Made by a program: the position numbers and the translations under genes. The notes beneath the pieces were generated by a model that saw only the letters and a list, made by a program, of their open reading frames with translations, was not told the DNA's origin and made no database searches. From assembly GCA_001632425.1 (NCBI GenBank), contig KV425612.1:101718-121662 (forward strand): a stretch of DNA of 19,945 nucleotides. The letters are read 5' to 3'. The stretch is from Neolentinus lepideus HHB14362 ss-1 (taxonomy: Eukaryota > Basidiomycota > Agaricomycetes > Gloeophyllales > Gloeophyllaceae). Position 1 is the first letter of the stretch. The number at the start of each line of letters is the position of its first letter. Positions 19,882 through 19,945 of the stretch are shown one piece after another.

Positions 19882-19945
19882 TAATAATGTATTACATGTC
19901 TAATATTTTAACAAACCCTTATGCAATACCCAGTAATGTTTTAAG
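19882..19945. other. AT-rich 3' flank of the last gene
   Basis: TAATAATAATG, then TCTAATATTTTAAC; a plausible 3'-end region, with nothing else visible before the window ends. Confidence 0.35.

Noticed and set aside
1..19945. TET/JBP gene accompanying the KDZ element
   Set aside because: Expected from the known association, but no 2OG-dioxygenase HxD motif context was recognised in any spliced frame.

Overview
The window looks like nuclear DNA of a mushroom-forming basidiomycete (Agaricomycete). The evidence is genes cut by many very short introns (about 41-84 nt, mostly GT...AG with CTRAY-like branch sites), a DDE integrase with an AT-hook/HTH N-terminus, a BTB-domain gene, and a KDZ (Kyakuja-Dileera-Zisupton) transposase. 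I saw no bacterial features, tRNA, rRNA or CRISPR. All gene models were spliced by hand from the sequence. Family names rest on recalled family features, not on a search.

Layout. 1-1344 (-) is a decayed DDE integrase gene running off the left edge. It is divergent from 1449-2520 (+), a BTB/POZ gene with two nonsense codons. 2564-3949 (+) is a TG...CA repeat resembling a solo LTR, with a 4-bp GCGC duplication. 3954-5577 is a poorly coding spacer with an acidic ORF remnant. 5578-17907 is one large KDZ-type DNA transposon bounded by 456-bp terminal inverted repeats. Its left TIR is split by a second LTR-like copy (5863-7267, duplication CCGG). Inside are a 12-exon KDZ transposase fused to a C-terminal Ulp1/C48 SUMO-protease domain (7529-11807, +), an intact two-exon gene of unknown function (11950-12607, -), and a large multi-exon partner gene of unknown function (about 12859/13445-17109, +). 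A third, inverted LTR-like copy (17908-19289) abuts the right TIR. 19371-19881 (+) is an intact, CpG-rich three-exon gene for a 135-residue protein.

Main theme: CpG decay. In a hand alignment the two TIRs differ at about 31 of 456 positions. All are transitions and about 28 fall at CpG or its CA/TG products. All eight premature stops in the transposase are TGA, and at most of them an Arg codon (CGA) is expected. The same signature appears in the integrase (one CGA->TGA and one splice donor GT->AT), the BTB gene and the partner gene. The element therefore looks structurally almost complete and was probably silenced by cytosine methylation followed by deamination. The right-edge gene keeps its CpGs and its open frame.

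How the genes could work together (inference): the transposase would act on the long TIRs. Its fused Ulp1 domain could process SUMO or a SUMO-like partner. The two co-resident genes, which diverge from a shared ~250-bp interval, are candidate accessory factors.
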